Below, piece by piece: positions 1 to 5,936 of a stretch of 5,936 nt of DNA (the first letter of the stretch is position 1; every line of letters starts with the position of its first letter). The DNA comes from Dehalococcoidia bacterium (lineage in GTDB: Bacteria; Chloroflexota; Dehalococcoidia; GIF9; AB-539-J10). The DNA lies in assembly GCA_030627025.1 (NCBI GenBank), contig DAOUSX010000080.1, forward strand, positions 1 to 5,936, in the 5' to 3' direction. Both the position numbers and the translations under genes were made by a program. The notes beneath the pieces were generated by a model. It worked only from the letters and a program-made list of their open reading frames with translations. It made no database searches and had not been told where the DNA came from.

Positions 1-26
1 ATTGCTTCGCTTCGCTCGCAATGACA
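1..26. repeat. Dispersed intergenic repeat unit (GCGAGCGAAGCGAAGCAAT type)
   Basis: Read on the minus strand, this stretch is TGTCATTGCGAG followed by CGAAGCGAAGCAAT. The outer five bases, ATTGC and GCAAT (1-5 and 18-22), are complementary, so the unit is a short imperfect inverted repeat with an internal GCGAAGCGAAGC direct repetition. Similar 'GTCATTGCGAG...GAAGCAAT' elements are, to my knowledge, scattered in multiple copies between genes of many anaerobic bacteria. Only this one fuller unit is visible here, and it may continue past the window edge. It lies downstream of the last gene of the operon, where such elements usually sit. A function as a transcript-end hairpin or a non-autonomous repeat is inference. 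Confidence 0.5.
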
Positions 27-70
27 ATAAAAAAGGGCGCAATGACAGGTCAAGAAGCCTCACAATGACA
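17..70 (-). repeat. Three spaced copies of decamer TGTCATTGYG
   Basis: On the minus strand the decamer TGTCATTGCG or TGTCATTGTG occurs at 61-70, 38-47 and 17-26, with starts 23 and 21 bases apart. The two left copies are identical; the right one differs by one base. This matches the head of the longer repeat unit at 1-26, so the region looks like a cluster of one fuller and two truncated units. The bases between copies do not match one another. No protein-coding frame explains it, because the last gene stops at 83. Confidence 0.55.
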
Positions 71-82
71 TCTGCGGTCATG

Positions 83-919
83 CTATTTCCCCACTGCCTT
101 TGTTTCCCAGGCATTCAAAGATTCAGTCTCCTCCTCAAGGTAAGCATTCTGCCGAGTCATAAGTGAAGCCCAATCGACCTTATGCCCATCAAAATCAGGG
201 CCGTCAACACAGGCAAACCTGGTTTCTCCACCCACAGATACACGGCAGCAACCACACATCCCGGTACCGTCGACCATTATTGGACTCAAACTTACCGTAG
301 TCTCAACACCATAAGGTCTGGTAGCTTCTGAACAAAGCATCATCATGAACGTACATCCGCGGGCAAACACTCTTTCTATTCTCTGCCCTTCTGCCAACAT
401 CCCCTTAATCACATCATCGACCCAGCCTTTACGTCCGTAAGAACCATCCCCCGTAGTCACTATCAACTTATCGCTTGCCTGACGCAGAGCTTCTTCCCAG
501 AAAAGAAGGCTTTTATTCCTTGCCTCTATGATTGACACAACCTCGTTCCCCGCTTTTTTCAATGCCTTGACAACAGGTAAGATGGCACCGATTCCGTAGC
601 ATCCGCCAGCACAAATAACTGTGCCAAATTTTTCGATACGCGTAGGTAAACCTAATGGACCAACAAGACTGAAAATGTGACCACCCGGTTTAAGTTGAGC
701 TAATTTATAAGTAGTCATTCCTACTTCAAGGAAAACAATAGTGATAATCCCTTCACTTTCATCCCAATCAGAGACAGTTAGAGGGATACGCTCTCCTTTC
801 TCATCAACCATAACGATAACAAATTGCCCTGGCTGGATTTTCCCTGCCACTGTTGGTGCCTCTACCGTCAACAAATGAATGTTAGGGGCTAAATCCTCAC
901 TCGTTACTACCCGATACAT
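83..919 (-). CDS. NfnA/SudB-like FAD- and NAD(P)H-binding ferredoxin reductase subunit
   Basis: This is a sulfide/dihydroorotate dehydrogenase-like flavoprotein, the family of the small subunit of NADH-dependent ferredoxin:NADP oxidoreductase (NfnA). Family members pass electrons between a nicotinamide and a partner protein through FAD and a [2Fe-2S] cluster. The length is 278 aa from the chosen start, typical for the family. An FAD-binding barrel comes first, with RIPLTVS at residues 44-50. An NAD(P)-binding lobe follows, with the glycine-rich CAGGCYGIGA near 103-112. A C-terminal cluster site has Asp217, Cys222, Cys225 and Cys237, matching the unusual Asp-plus-three-Cys [2Fe-2S] site of NfnA, then FACVDGPDFDGHKVDW. 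Cys224 is an extra cysteine inside the site. The chosen ATG (919) has a strong AAGGTGG six bases upstream and gives the usual family N-terminus (MYRVV...). An upstream ATG at 940 would add seven residues and sits before that Shine-Dalgarno site. The gene ends with TAG and is last in the operon. The usual partner NfnB is absent from the window, so it probably docks on the NuoEFG-like subunits encoded upstream (inference). Confidence 0.9.
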   Translation of the reverse strand: MYRVVTSEDLAPNIHLLTVEAPTVAGKIQPGQFVIVMVDEKGERIPLTVSDWDESEGIITIVFLEVGMTTYKLAQLKPGGHIFSLVGPLGLPTRIEKFGTVICAGGCYGIGAILPVVKALKKAGNEVVSIIEARNKSLLFWEEALRQASDKLIVTTGDGSYGRKGWVDDVIKGMLAEGQRIERVFARGCTFMMMLCSEATRPYGVETTVSLSPIMVDGTGMCGCCRVSVGGETRFACVDGPDFDGHKVDWASLMTRQNAYLEEETESLNAWETKAVGK

Positions 920-925
920 TTTTAT

Positions 926-932
926 CCACCTT
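926..932 (-). promoter_or_regulatory. Ribosome binding site AAGGTGG that decides the NfnA-like start
   Basis: The minus strand reads AAGGTGG, then six bases (ATAAAA), then ATG at 919-917. This is a near-ideal Shine-Dalgarno match and spacing. It lies inside the seven-codon extension that would be made if translation began at the ATG at 940, which itself has no clear Shine-Dalgarno in the short gap upstream. It favours 919 as the real start. Confidence 0.7.
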
Positions 933-950
933 TTCCACATCGATTATGAT

Positions 951-3650
951 TCATTGGACCTTTCCCACCTTCACTGCACATAGCTTAATTTCAAATGGCT
1001 CGGCAACGACATCAGGATCAACTGTGAGGCGAAACAAGCTGTCGATGAAGTGAAATTTAAGGCACACTGCGCCACATGATATGTCCTTCGTCACTCTCGC
1101 CTTAGCGATGCTTTCACCGTGCCGCGAAACTATCCTGACTTCATCTCCCTCCCCAATCCCGAGTTTGACAGCATCGGCTGAACTTATCTCCAGCGATTCT
1201 CGGGCACAAAGCCTGCTGAAACCGGCCATTTTTGATTGGACGTCAACACTGGCATAAAAACAATAGAGGCTGGGTTGAGCCATAAGAATCAAAGGATATT
1301 CACTATCCACCGTCTCGGTAGCTTCTTTATAACCAATGGGCATAAGCCTGGCTTTGTCACCAGCTTTTCCCCTTCCGCGAGTGGGCATACCGAAGTGTTC
1401 ATCATCAATATTCCTATACCAGGGTATAAAGCTGCCAATTTCGTTCATTACTTCACTGGATTGAGAGAAATCGAAGCCGCTGGCGTGCATCTTTTGAGCG
1501 ATTTGACATCCTATCCACCAATCGGGGCGAGCGTGGTTCACAGGCTCAATAATCTTCCTCACGAGTTGTATCCGATGCTCGGTGTTGGTGAAAGTGCCAT
1601 CCTTCTCGGCAAAACTCGCTGCTGGCAATACTACATCAGCCAGGTATGCCGTATTCGAAAGAAAGACATCCTGAACAACCAGAAATTCCAATTTGGATAG
1701 TAAGTCCTTATATTTAGAACACATTGCCGTTAGCAATGCATCCTGCCCGAAAATATAAAGTGCCTTCACCTGTCCCCTATCAATAGCGTCGAAAACCTTG
1801 GTAACAGTCAGCCCTAGTATTGAAGGCAATTTGCAGCTCCATGCGGCTTCAAATTTCTGCCTCATTTTAGAAACAGGCTGGCAACCAGGATAAACATCGG
1901 GCGAAGCTCCTACATCACAGGCACCGTGAGCGTTATTCAACACCCCGAGCAAGTTAACTCCAGATGATGGCTTACCGGCGTTGCCAGTAAGCATAGCCAA
2001 ATTGGAAATAGCGAACACACTATCCAGCTCGTGACTAAGTAGAATGCTTCCTAAAGGGTAAATAATGGACGCAGGCTTGGTGGCAGCATAACAGCGAGCA
2101 GCTTCAACAATCTGGTGCCATGAAACACCCGTGGTTTTCTCCACGAAATCAGGCTTAAGTTCTGCCAGGGATTCTTTTAAAGCATCAAAGTTCTCACACC
2201 GCTTGTCAACAAACGCCTGCTCAACTAAGTCTTCATTGATGATAACCTGCATCATGCCCAAGAATAAGGCGACCTCGCTGCCTGGTAAGTTTTGCAACCA
2301 GCTATCAGCAAAACGACACAGTTCAACTTTGAATGGGCTAATCACGATAAGCTTTGCCCCGTTACTCACCGCTTTCTTTATCTTTAGCTCGGCAATCGGT
2401 GGAACAGAAGCTACACTGCCATTAACGGTCACTATGCAAGCGGCATTTTCAATATCGTCAATGGAGCTAGCAATGATACTGCTACCCAATCTCTGAATTA
2501 GACGGTTTAATACCGGAGCTTGATAAAAGGAAGCGCTGTTATCAATGTTATTGGTATTCATTACCACACGTGCGAATTTCTGGGCAATATAACTGTCTTC
2601 ACTGGTATTGGTAGCAGATGACAAAAGAGCAAACTGTTCCCCTCTATATTCAGGCAGTTTATCAGCTATCAACTGGATGGCTTCATCCCAGGTTGCCTCC
2701 TCTAAAATACCATCCCGTTTGATCAAAGGAGAGGCTAAACGAGCAGGGTGATGAATAAATTGCGCAATGCCAAAACGACCTTTGACACATGCTTGACCCT
2801 GGTTTATGCCACTCGATGCAGGTATAGAGTTAATGACTTTGCCAGCCTTGACCTGAAGTTCTAGCTGACAACCGATACTACAGTGAGGGCAGGTAGTAGT
2901 TTCCGAGCGTTCAGGTACCCCCTCCCACTTAGCTGTCTTTTCAACAAGAGCCGCTGTGGGACAAGCATCAACGCAAGCACCACAGAATTGGCAGCCTGAA
3001 TCCTCCAAACTTCGACCAAAGGCAGTGCCCACCAAAGCGCGAGAGCCTCGATAAGTAAAAGCGATAGCACCCACTCCTCGCAACTCCTGGCACACTCTCA
3101 CACAGCGCCCACAGAGGATGCACAGGTTATAATCCCTATCAAAAAAGGGACAATCCCTTAATACCGGAACTTCTCTGGGTGTATAAGGAAGGCTTATTTC
3201 GTCTATGCCTATGTAATCAGCTAACTTTTGCAATTCACAGCGTCCGTTCTCAGGACATGTATGACAACCAACAACCATCCTCGTTTTCTGCACGTGTCCT
3301 CTGAATTGTTCACAGTGTTCCCGCCTTTCACAAGTAAGACAAAAATAAGGGTGCTCACTTAGAATCAGTTCCAGGATATTACGGCGTAGCTGTTGTATTG
3401 CTGGTGTATCGGTAGAGACTACCATCCCGTCAGTCGCTGGTGTGGTGCAGGAGGTAGGAAGCCCTTTCATACCATCAACCTCCACAATGCAAAGCCGACA
3501 TCCCCCGTAAGGAACAAGTGACTGATAATGACACAGAGCAGGAATATAAATTCCTGCTTCGGTAGCTGCCTGGAGTATTGTAGCTCCCTTCTTTGCGGTA
3601 ATCTGCTGACCGTCAATGGTCAGGGTAACAGTTCTTGCTTCTTCAACCAC
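951..3650 (-). CDS. NuoG/FdhA-type molybdopterin-fold iron-sulfur subunit, catalytic Cys/Sec replaced
   Basis: This 899-residue protein has the architecture of the NuoG and formate dehydrogenase alpha family. Its Fe-S sites, in order, are: an N-terminal [2Fe-2S] ferredoxin domain (Cys40, 51, 54, 68); a His-Cys3 site (His100, Cys104, 107, 113); a second Cx2Cx5C-ELQ motif (Cys129, 132, 138); two [4Fe-4S] sites (Cys177, 180, 183, 187 and Cys220, 223, 226, 230); and the cluster heading the molybdopterin domain (Cys254, 257, 261, 288), followed by KGRFG with the family lysine at 290. A molybdopterin oxidoreductase domain follows (about 300-780; VVLPAASFAEKDGTF at 673-687), then a C-terminal dinucleotide-binding domain (about 785-895). 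At the position of the catalytic Cys or Sec of formate dehydrogenases there is Tyr376, and the neighbouring His is Gln377, so formate oxidation is doubtful. No TGA lies in frame. No hydrogenase H-cluster motif is present. The start is GTG, five bases after the upstream stop codon, with only a weak Shine-Dalgarno; the next in-frame Met is residue 60, inside the ferredoxin domain. The protein likely carries electrons between the NuoF-like subunit and another site in the complex. Annotation pipelines might call it nuoG or fdhA. Confidence 0.9.
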   Translation of the reverse strand: MVEEARTVTLTIDGQQITAKKGATILQAATEAGIYIPALCHYQSLVPYGGCRLCIVEVDGMKGLPTSCTTPATDGMVVSTDTPAIQQLRRNILELILSEHPYFCLTCERREHCEQFRGHVQKTRMVVGCHTCPENGRCELQKLADYIGIDEISLPYTPREVPVLRDCPFFDRDYNLCILCGRCVRVCQELRGVGAIAFTYRGSRALVGTAFGRSLEDSGCQFCGACVDACPTAALVEKTAKWEGVPERSETTTCPHCSIGCQLELQVKAGKVINSIPASSGINQGQACVKGRFGIAQFIHHPARLASPLIKRDGILEEATWDEAIQLIADKLPEYRGEQFALLSSATNTSEDSYIAQKFARVVMNTNNIDNSASFYQAPVLNRLIQRLGSSIIASSIDDIENAACIVTVNGSVASVPPIAELKIKKAVSNGAKLIVISPFKVELCRFADSWLQNLPGSEVALFLGMMQVIINEDLVEQAFVDKRCENFDALKESLAELKPDFVEKTTGVSWHQIVEAARCYAATKPASIIYPLGSILLSHELDSVFAISNLAMLTGNAGKPSSGVNLLGVLNNAHGACDVGASPDVYPGCQPVSKMRQKFEAAWSCKLPSILGLTVTKVFDAIDRGQVKALYIFGQDALLTAMCSKYKDLLSKLEFLVVQDVFLSNTAYLADVVLPAASFAEKDGTFTNTEHRIQLVRKIIEPVNHARPDWWIGCQIAQKMHASGFDFSQSSEVMNEIGSFIPWYRNIDDEHFGMPTRGRGKAGDKARLMPIGYKEATETVDSEYPLILMAQPSLYCFYASVDVQSKMAGFSRLCARESLEISSADAVKLGIGEGDEVRIVSRHGESIAKARVTKDISCGAVCLKFHFIDSLFRLTVDPDVVAEPFEIKLCAVKVGKVQ

Positions 3651-3655
3651 AATAC

Positions 3656-5581
3656 TTAACCCAAATTGTGCTTAAAATCAGCTCCTACAGGAATAGGTTC
3701 TTCAGGAACTTCAATTTCTTTGCCCGAAACTTTAACCACAGCAGAGAACCTGATGGGACAAACATCCAGGCATGTGCCACATTTGATGCACTTGCTCTGG
3801 TCAATAACATGAATCATCTTTTTACCACCAGAAATTGCTTCTACCGGGCAATCTCGTAAACAAATCCCGCATCCCTGGCATCTATCGGGCAATATGTAAA
3901 AGGAAATGAGTTTCTTGCATACACACGCTGGGCAGCGTCCTTCATTGATATGGGCTTCATATTCATCACGGAAATAGCGAATAGTGGTAAGCACAGGATT
4001 AGGTGCTGTTTGCCCTAGACCACAAAGGGAGGTCGATTTCACCGTTTCAGCTAACTTCTCCAGCAATTCTATATCGCCAGGCGTACCATCGCCATCGCAT
4101 ATCCGCTCCAGGATATTGAGCATCTGCCGAGTGCCTACACGACAGGGCACACATTTACCACAGGACTCCGCCTGGGTAAATGACAGGAAATACCTTGCGA
4201 TATCCACCATACAGGTATCCTCATCCATAACAACCATGCCGCCAGAACCCATGATTGAACCTGCGGCGGTAAGAGATTCGTAATCAACGGGCGAATCAAG
4301 CATGGTCGCTGGCAGACAGCCGCCTGATGGACCACCGGTTTGCACCGCCTTAAATCGCTTACCACCGCGGATGCCTCCACCTATTTCATAGATCAAATCC
4401 TTCAGGGTGACACCCATGGGAACCTCAACGAGCCCGGTATTGTTCACCTTGCCTACCAGGGAGAAAATCATGGTGCCTTTGCTTTTCTCAGTGCCGATAG
4501 AGCTGTACCAATCTGCGCCCTTATTGATAATAGAAGGCACGCTTGCCCAGGTCTTCACATTGTTAATGTTGGTCGGCTTTCCCCACACACCGGAAGTTGT
4601 CGGATAGGGGGGACGTGACCTAGGCATACCCCTTTTACCCTCGATGGAGGCTATTAGTGCTGTCTCTTCACCACAAACGAAGGCACCGGCACCTTCCTTA
4701 ATGGCAATATCGAAGTTAAACCCGGAGCCCAAAATGTTCTCCCCAAGAAGACCAAGTTCCCTCAAGTCCCGTAAAGCAACTCCTAACCATTGCAAGGCCA
4801 GAGGATATTCTCGACGACAATAAATATAGCCATATCTGGCGCCTATGGCATAAGCACCGATGACCATGCCCTCAAGTATGCTATGTGGGTTCCCTTCGGC
4901 CAGTGAGCGATCAACGTAAGCACCGGGGTCACCCTCATCACAATTAGCAATTACATATTTTGGTTCCCCGTGGGTTTGTCTAATCGCCTCCCACTTCACG
5001 CCTGTAAGGAAACCCGCACCTCCCCTGCCCCTCAGCCCAGCTCTTCTCACCTCATCCACAACCTGTTCTGGAGTCATATCAAAGAGGGCTTTGCACAATG
5101 CCGTGTAGCCGCCCAAAGCAATGCAGTCCTCAATCCTCCCTGGATTAATGTATTCGTTATTGGCAAGCAAAACACGAGTTTGATTCTTGTAAAATGGTAT
5201 CTCGGGTTCACGGGTTATTTTGTTACCACTCACCGGGTCAACAAAAAGAAGACGGTCGATTATCTTGCCTTCTTTTGTAGCGGAGACAATTTCTTGAGCG
5301 TCCCCCGCCTGCACATTGACATAGCAAATTTCTTCGGGATAAATGACCACTATAGGACCTTGCTCGCAGAAACCGTGGCATCCTGTCCTGCGAATATCAA
5401 TCTTTTCCTGAAGCCCCTGCTTTTCGATTTCCTCCGTAAGTGCTACGTTGACCTCCTCTGCCCCAGAAGCACGACATCCAGTCCCCGAACACAACGCAAT
5501 ACATAACTTATTACGGTTCCTCTTTTCTACTACCTTCCACCTTATTTCTTCAAGCTCTGATGGTGAACTAAGGCGACGCAT
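3656..5581 (-). CDS. nuoF: NuoF/HydB-type NADH-binding FMN iron-sulfur subunit
   Basis: This is the NADH-oxidising or NAD-reducing flavin subunit of a complex I-like, HydB/HndC-like enzyme. It has 641 residues, far longer than a plain NuoF (about 430), because of domains added at both ends. Residues 25-110 form a thioredoxin-fold [2Fe-2S] domain (Cys31, 36, 68, 72). The NuoF core follows: the FMN/NADH loop RGRGGAGFLTGVKW (184-197), NCDEGDPGAYVDR (213-225), EGAGAFVCGEETALI (296-310), an SLBB-type segment (about 370-450), and the N3-type [4Fe-4S] site SCGKCVPCR (Cys474, 477, 480) with Cys520. A linker has His544 and Cys550, 553, 555. A C-terminal ferredoxin domain binds two [4Fe-4S] clusters (Cys568, 571, 574, 578 and 598, 601, 604, 608). 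This extended layout is that of subunits from electron-bifurcating hydrogenases and related soluble enzymes. The ATG is preceded by GAGAG five bases upstream. The gene starts 22 bases after the NuoE-like gene and ends (TAA) five bases before the next start, so translational coupling is likely. hydB or hndC would be equally reasonable names. Confidence 0.95.
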   Translation of the reverse strand: MRRLSSPSELEEIRWKVVEKRNRNKLCIALCSGTGCRASGAEEVNVALTEEIEKQGLQEKIDIRRTGCHGFCEQGPIVVIYPEEICYVNVQAGDAQEIVSATKEGKIIDRLLFVDPVSGNKITREPEIPFYKNQTRVLLANNEYINPGRIEDCIALGGYTALCKALFDMTPEQVVDEVRRAGLRGRGGAGFLTGVKWEAIRQTHGEPKYVIANCDEGDPGAYVDRSLAEGNPHSILEGMVIGAYAIGARYGYIYCRREYPLALQWLGVALRDLRELGLLGENILGSGFNFDIAIKEGAGAFVCGEETALIASIEGKRGMPRSRPPYPTTSGVWGKPTNINNVKTWASVPSIINKGADWYSSIGTEKSKGTMIFSLVGKVNNTGLVEVPMGVTLKDLIYEIGGGIRGGKRFKAVQTGGPSGGCLPATMLDSPVDYESLTAAGSIMGSGGMVVMDEDTCMVDIARYFLSFTQAESCGKCVPCRVGTRQMLNILERICDGDGTPGDIELLEKLAETVKSTSLCGLGQTAPNPVLTTIRYFRDEYEAHINEGRCPACVCKKLISFYILPDRCQGCGICLRDCPVEAISGGKKMIHVIDQSKCIKCGTCLDVCPIRFSAVVKVSGKEIEVPEEPIPVGADFKHNLG

Positions 5582-5603
5582 AAAGTCTCTCTATCCTCGA
5601 TTC

Positions 5604-5936
5604 TTAACGGTATTTTTCCAGGATTTCCTCTACTTTGCCAGGTGTTACCTTGCCATGGTATTCCCTGCCAATTACAACCACAGGACCTAAGGCGCAACAC
5701 CCCAAACAGTTGACCTGCTCCAAGCTAAATTTGAGGTCTTCAGTTGTCTCTCCAGACCTAATTCCCAATTTCCTTTCTAGCTCTTCTAAGACCCTTCGCC
5801 CACCTCTTACATGGCAGGCTGTTCCCAGGCAAACTCTTATCAATTGCTTCCCTTGAGGAATAAAACGAAACTGGGTATAAAAAGAGGCAACCCCGAAAAC
5901 TTCGCTCTCCGACATCCCGGTATGCTTAGCTATCGC
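5604..5936 (-). CDS. nuoE: NuoE/HydC-type [2Fe-2S] thioredoxin-fold subunit (5' end outside window)
   Basis: This is the small 24-kDa-type subunit that pairs with NuoF/HydB and carries one [2Fe-2S] cluster. The visible 110 codons cover the end of the helical region and the whole thioredoxin-like cluster domain. Counted from the Met at 5915, the ligand cysteines are Cys29 and Cys34 (CLGTAC), then Cys70 and Cys74 (CLGCC), the classical Cx4C...Cx3C pattern, with an extra Cys73. The reading frame stays open past that Met to the window edge, encoding AIAKHTG, which fits the family motif before 'SESEVFGVASFYTQF'. The internal Met is therefore not the true start, and roughly 45-55 residues should lie beyond 5936. 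The stop is TAA, 22 bases before the NuoF-like start. It probably forms the NADH-module heterodimer with that subunit. Confidence 0.93.
   Translation of the reverse strand, partial: AIAKHTGMSESEVFGVASFYTQFRFIPQGKQLIRVCLGTACHVRGGRRVLEELERKLGIRSGETTEDLKFSLEQVNCLGCCALGPVVVIGREYHGKVTPGKVEEILEKYR

Noticed and set aside
28..40. Rho-independent terminator from the T6 run after GCGCCC on the minus strand
   Set aside because: No complementary GC-rich arm lies just upstream of the T run, so no convincing stem forms.
65..81. Inverted repeat ATGAC-7-GTCAT overlapping the region just after the last stop codon
   Set aside because: The stem is only five pairs with a seven-base loop and no T tail; it may be chance within the repeat cluster.
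920..940. Start of the NfnA-like gene at the ATG at 940
   Set aside because: The extra seven codons contain a strong Shine-Dalgarno site perfectly spaced for the ATG at 919, and family proteins usually begin at the equivalent of that Met. The longer form is not excluded.
1236..1700. Plus-strand open frame of 154 codons
   Set aside because: It lies wholly opposite the molybdopterin domain of the NuoG/FdhA-like gene, whose protein has clear family motifs; the plus-strand product shows no recognisable domain.
951..3650. [FeFe]-hydrogenase catalytic subunit (HydA/HndD), suggested by the HydBC-like neighbours and the N-terminal Fe-S domains
   Set aside because: The H-cluster motifs (TSCCP-type and ECMPC-type) are absent; the C-terminal two thirds are a molybdopterin oxidoreductase fold.
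951..3650. Selenocysteine-containing formate dehydrogenase
   Set aside because: The frame has no internal TGA, and the active-site position is encoded by TAT (Tyr).
4970..5506. Plus-strand open frame of 178 codons
   Set aside because: It is antisense to the N-terminal half of the NuoF/HydB-like gene; the product has no recognisable motif and no good ribosome binding site was seen.
5604..5915. Complete 103-codon small gene starting at 5915
   Set aside because: The same frame remains open to the window edge with family-like sequence before that Met, so this is the tail of a longer NuoE-type gene.

Overview
The window holds four genes packed head to tail on the minus strand, so the transcript runs from high to low coordinates. 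Together they encode a soluble, iron-sulfur-rich NAD(P)H-linked electron-transfer assembly. In transcription order they are: a NuoE/HydC-type [2Fe-2S] thioredoxin-fold subunit (5' end beyond the window edge); a NuoF/HydB-type FMN, NADH-binding subunit with extra N- and C-terminal Fe-S domains; a large NuoG/FdhA-type molybdopterin-fold iron-sulfur subunit; and an NfnA/SudB-type FAD, NAD(P)H-binding subunit. Gaps between genes are 22, 5 and about 31 bases, so one polycistronic unit is likely. No promoter is visible because the unit starts upstream of the window (beyond 5936). The first 82 bases, downstream of the last gene, are non-coding and carry a short repeat family.

How the parts may work together: no transmembrane segment or signal peptide is evident in any of the four proteins, so a cytoplasmic complex is expected. 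NuoE and NuoF form the usual NADH/FMN module. The HydB-like tail of NuoF, with two [4Fe-4S] clusters, is the architecture seen in electron-bifurcating HydABC/Hnd-type enzymes. The third subunit resembles a formate dehydrogenase alpha chain but has Tyr where the catalytic Cys or Sec should be, and it has no hydrogenase H-cluster motifs. It therefore looks more like a Fe-S wire or scaffold, or an enzyme with an unknown substrate, than a formate dehydrogenase. The fourth subunit is the small, FAD-carrying half of NfnAB-type transhydrogenases, without its usual NfnB partner in view. The combination suggests a multi-flavin transhydrogenase or bifurcating complex linking two nicotinamide sites and perhaps ferredoxin. 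That function is inference.

Organism: the gene set points to a strict anaerobe (syntroph, acetogen, dehalogenator or similar). Base composition looks moderate by eye. The repeat at the left edge resembles dispersed intergenic repeats I associate with anaerobic lineages such as Dehalococcoidia (Chloroflexota) and some Nitrospirota and deltaproteobacteria. Taxonomic placement is weak and rests on general impression. I saw no mobile element, CRISPR array, tRNA, rRNA or broken gene.
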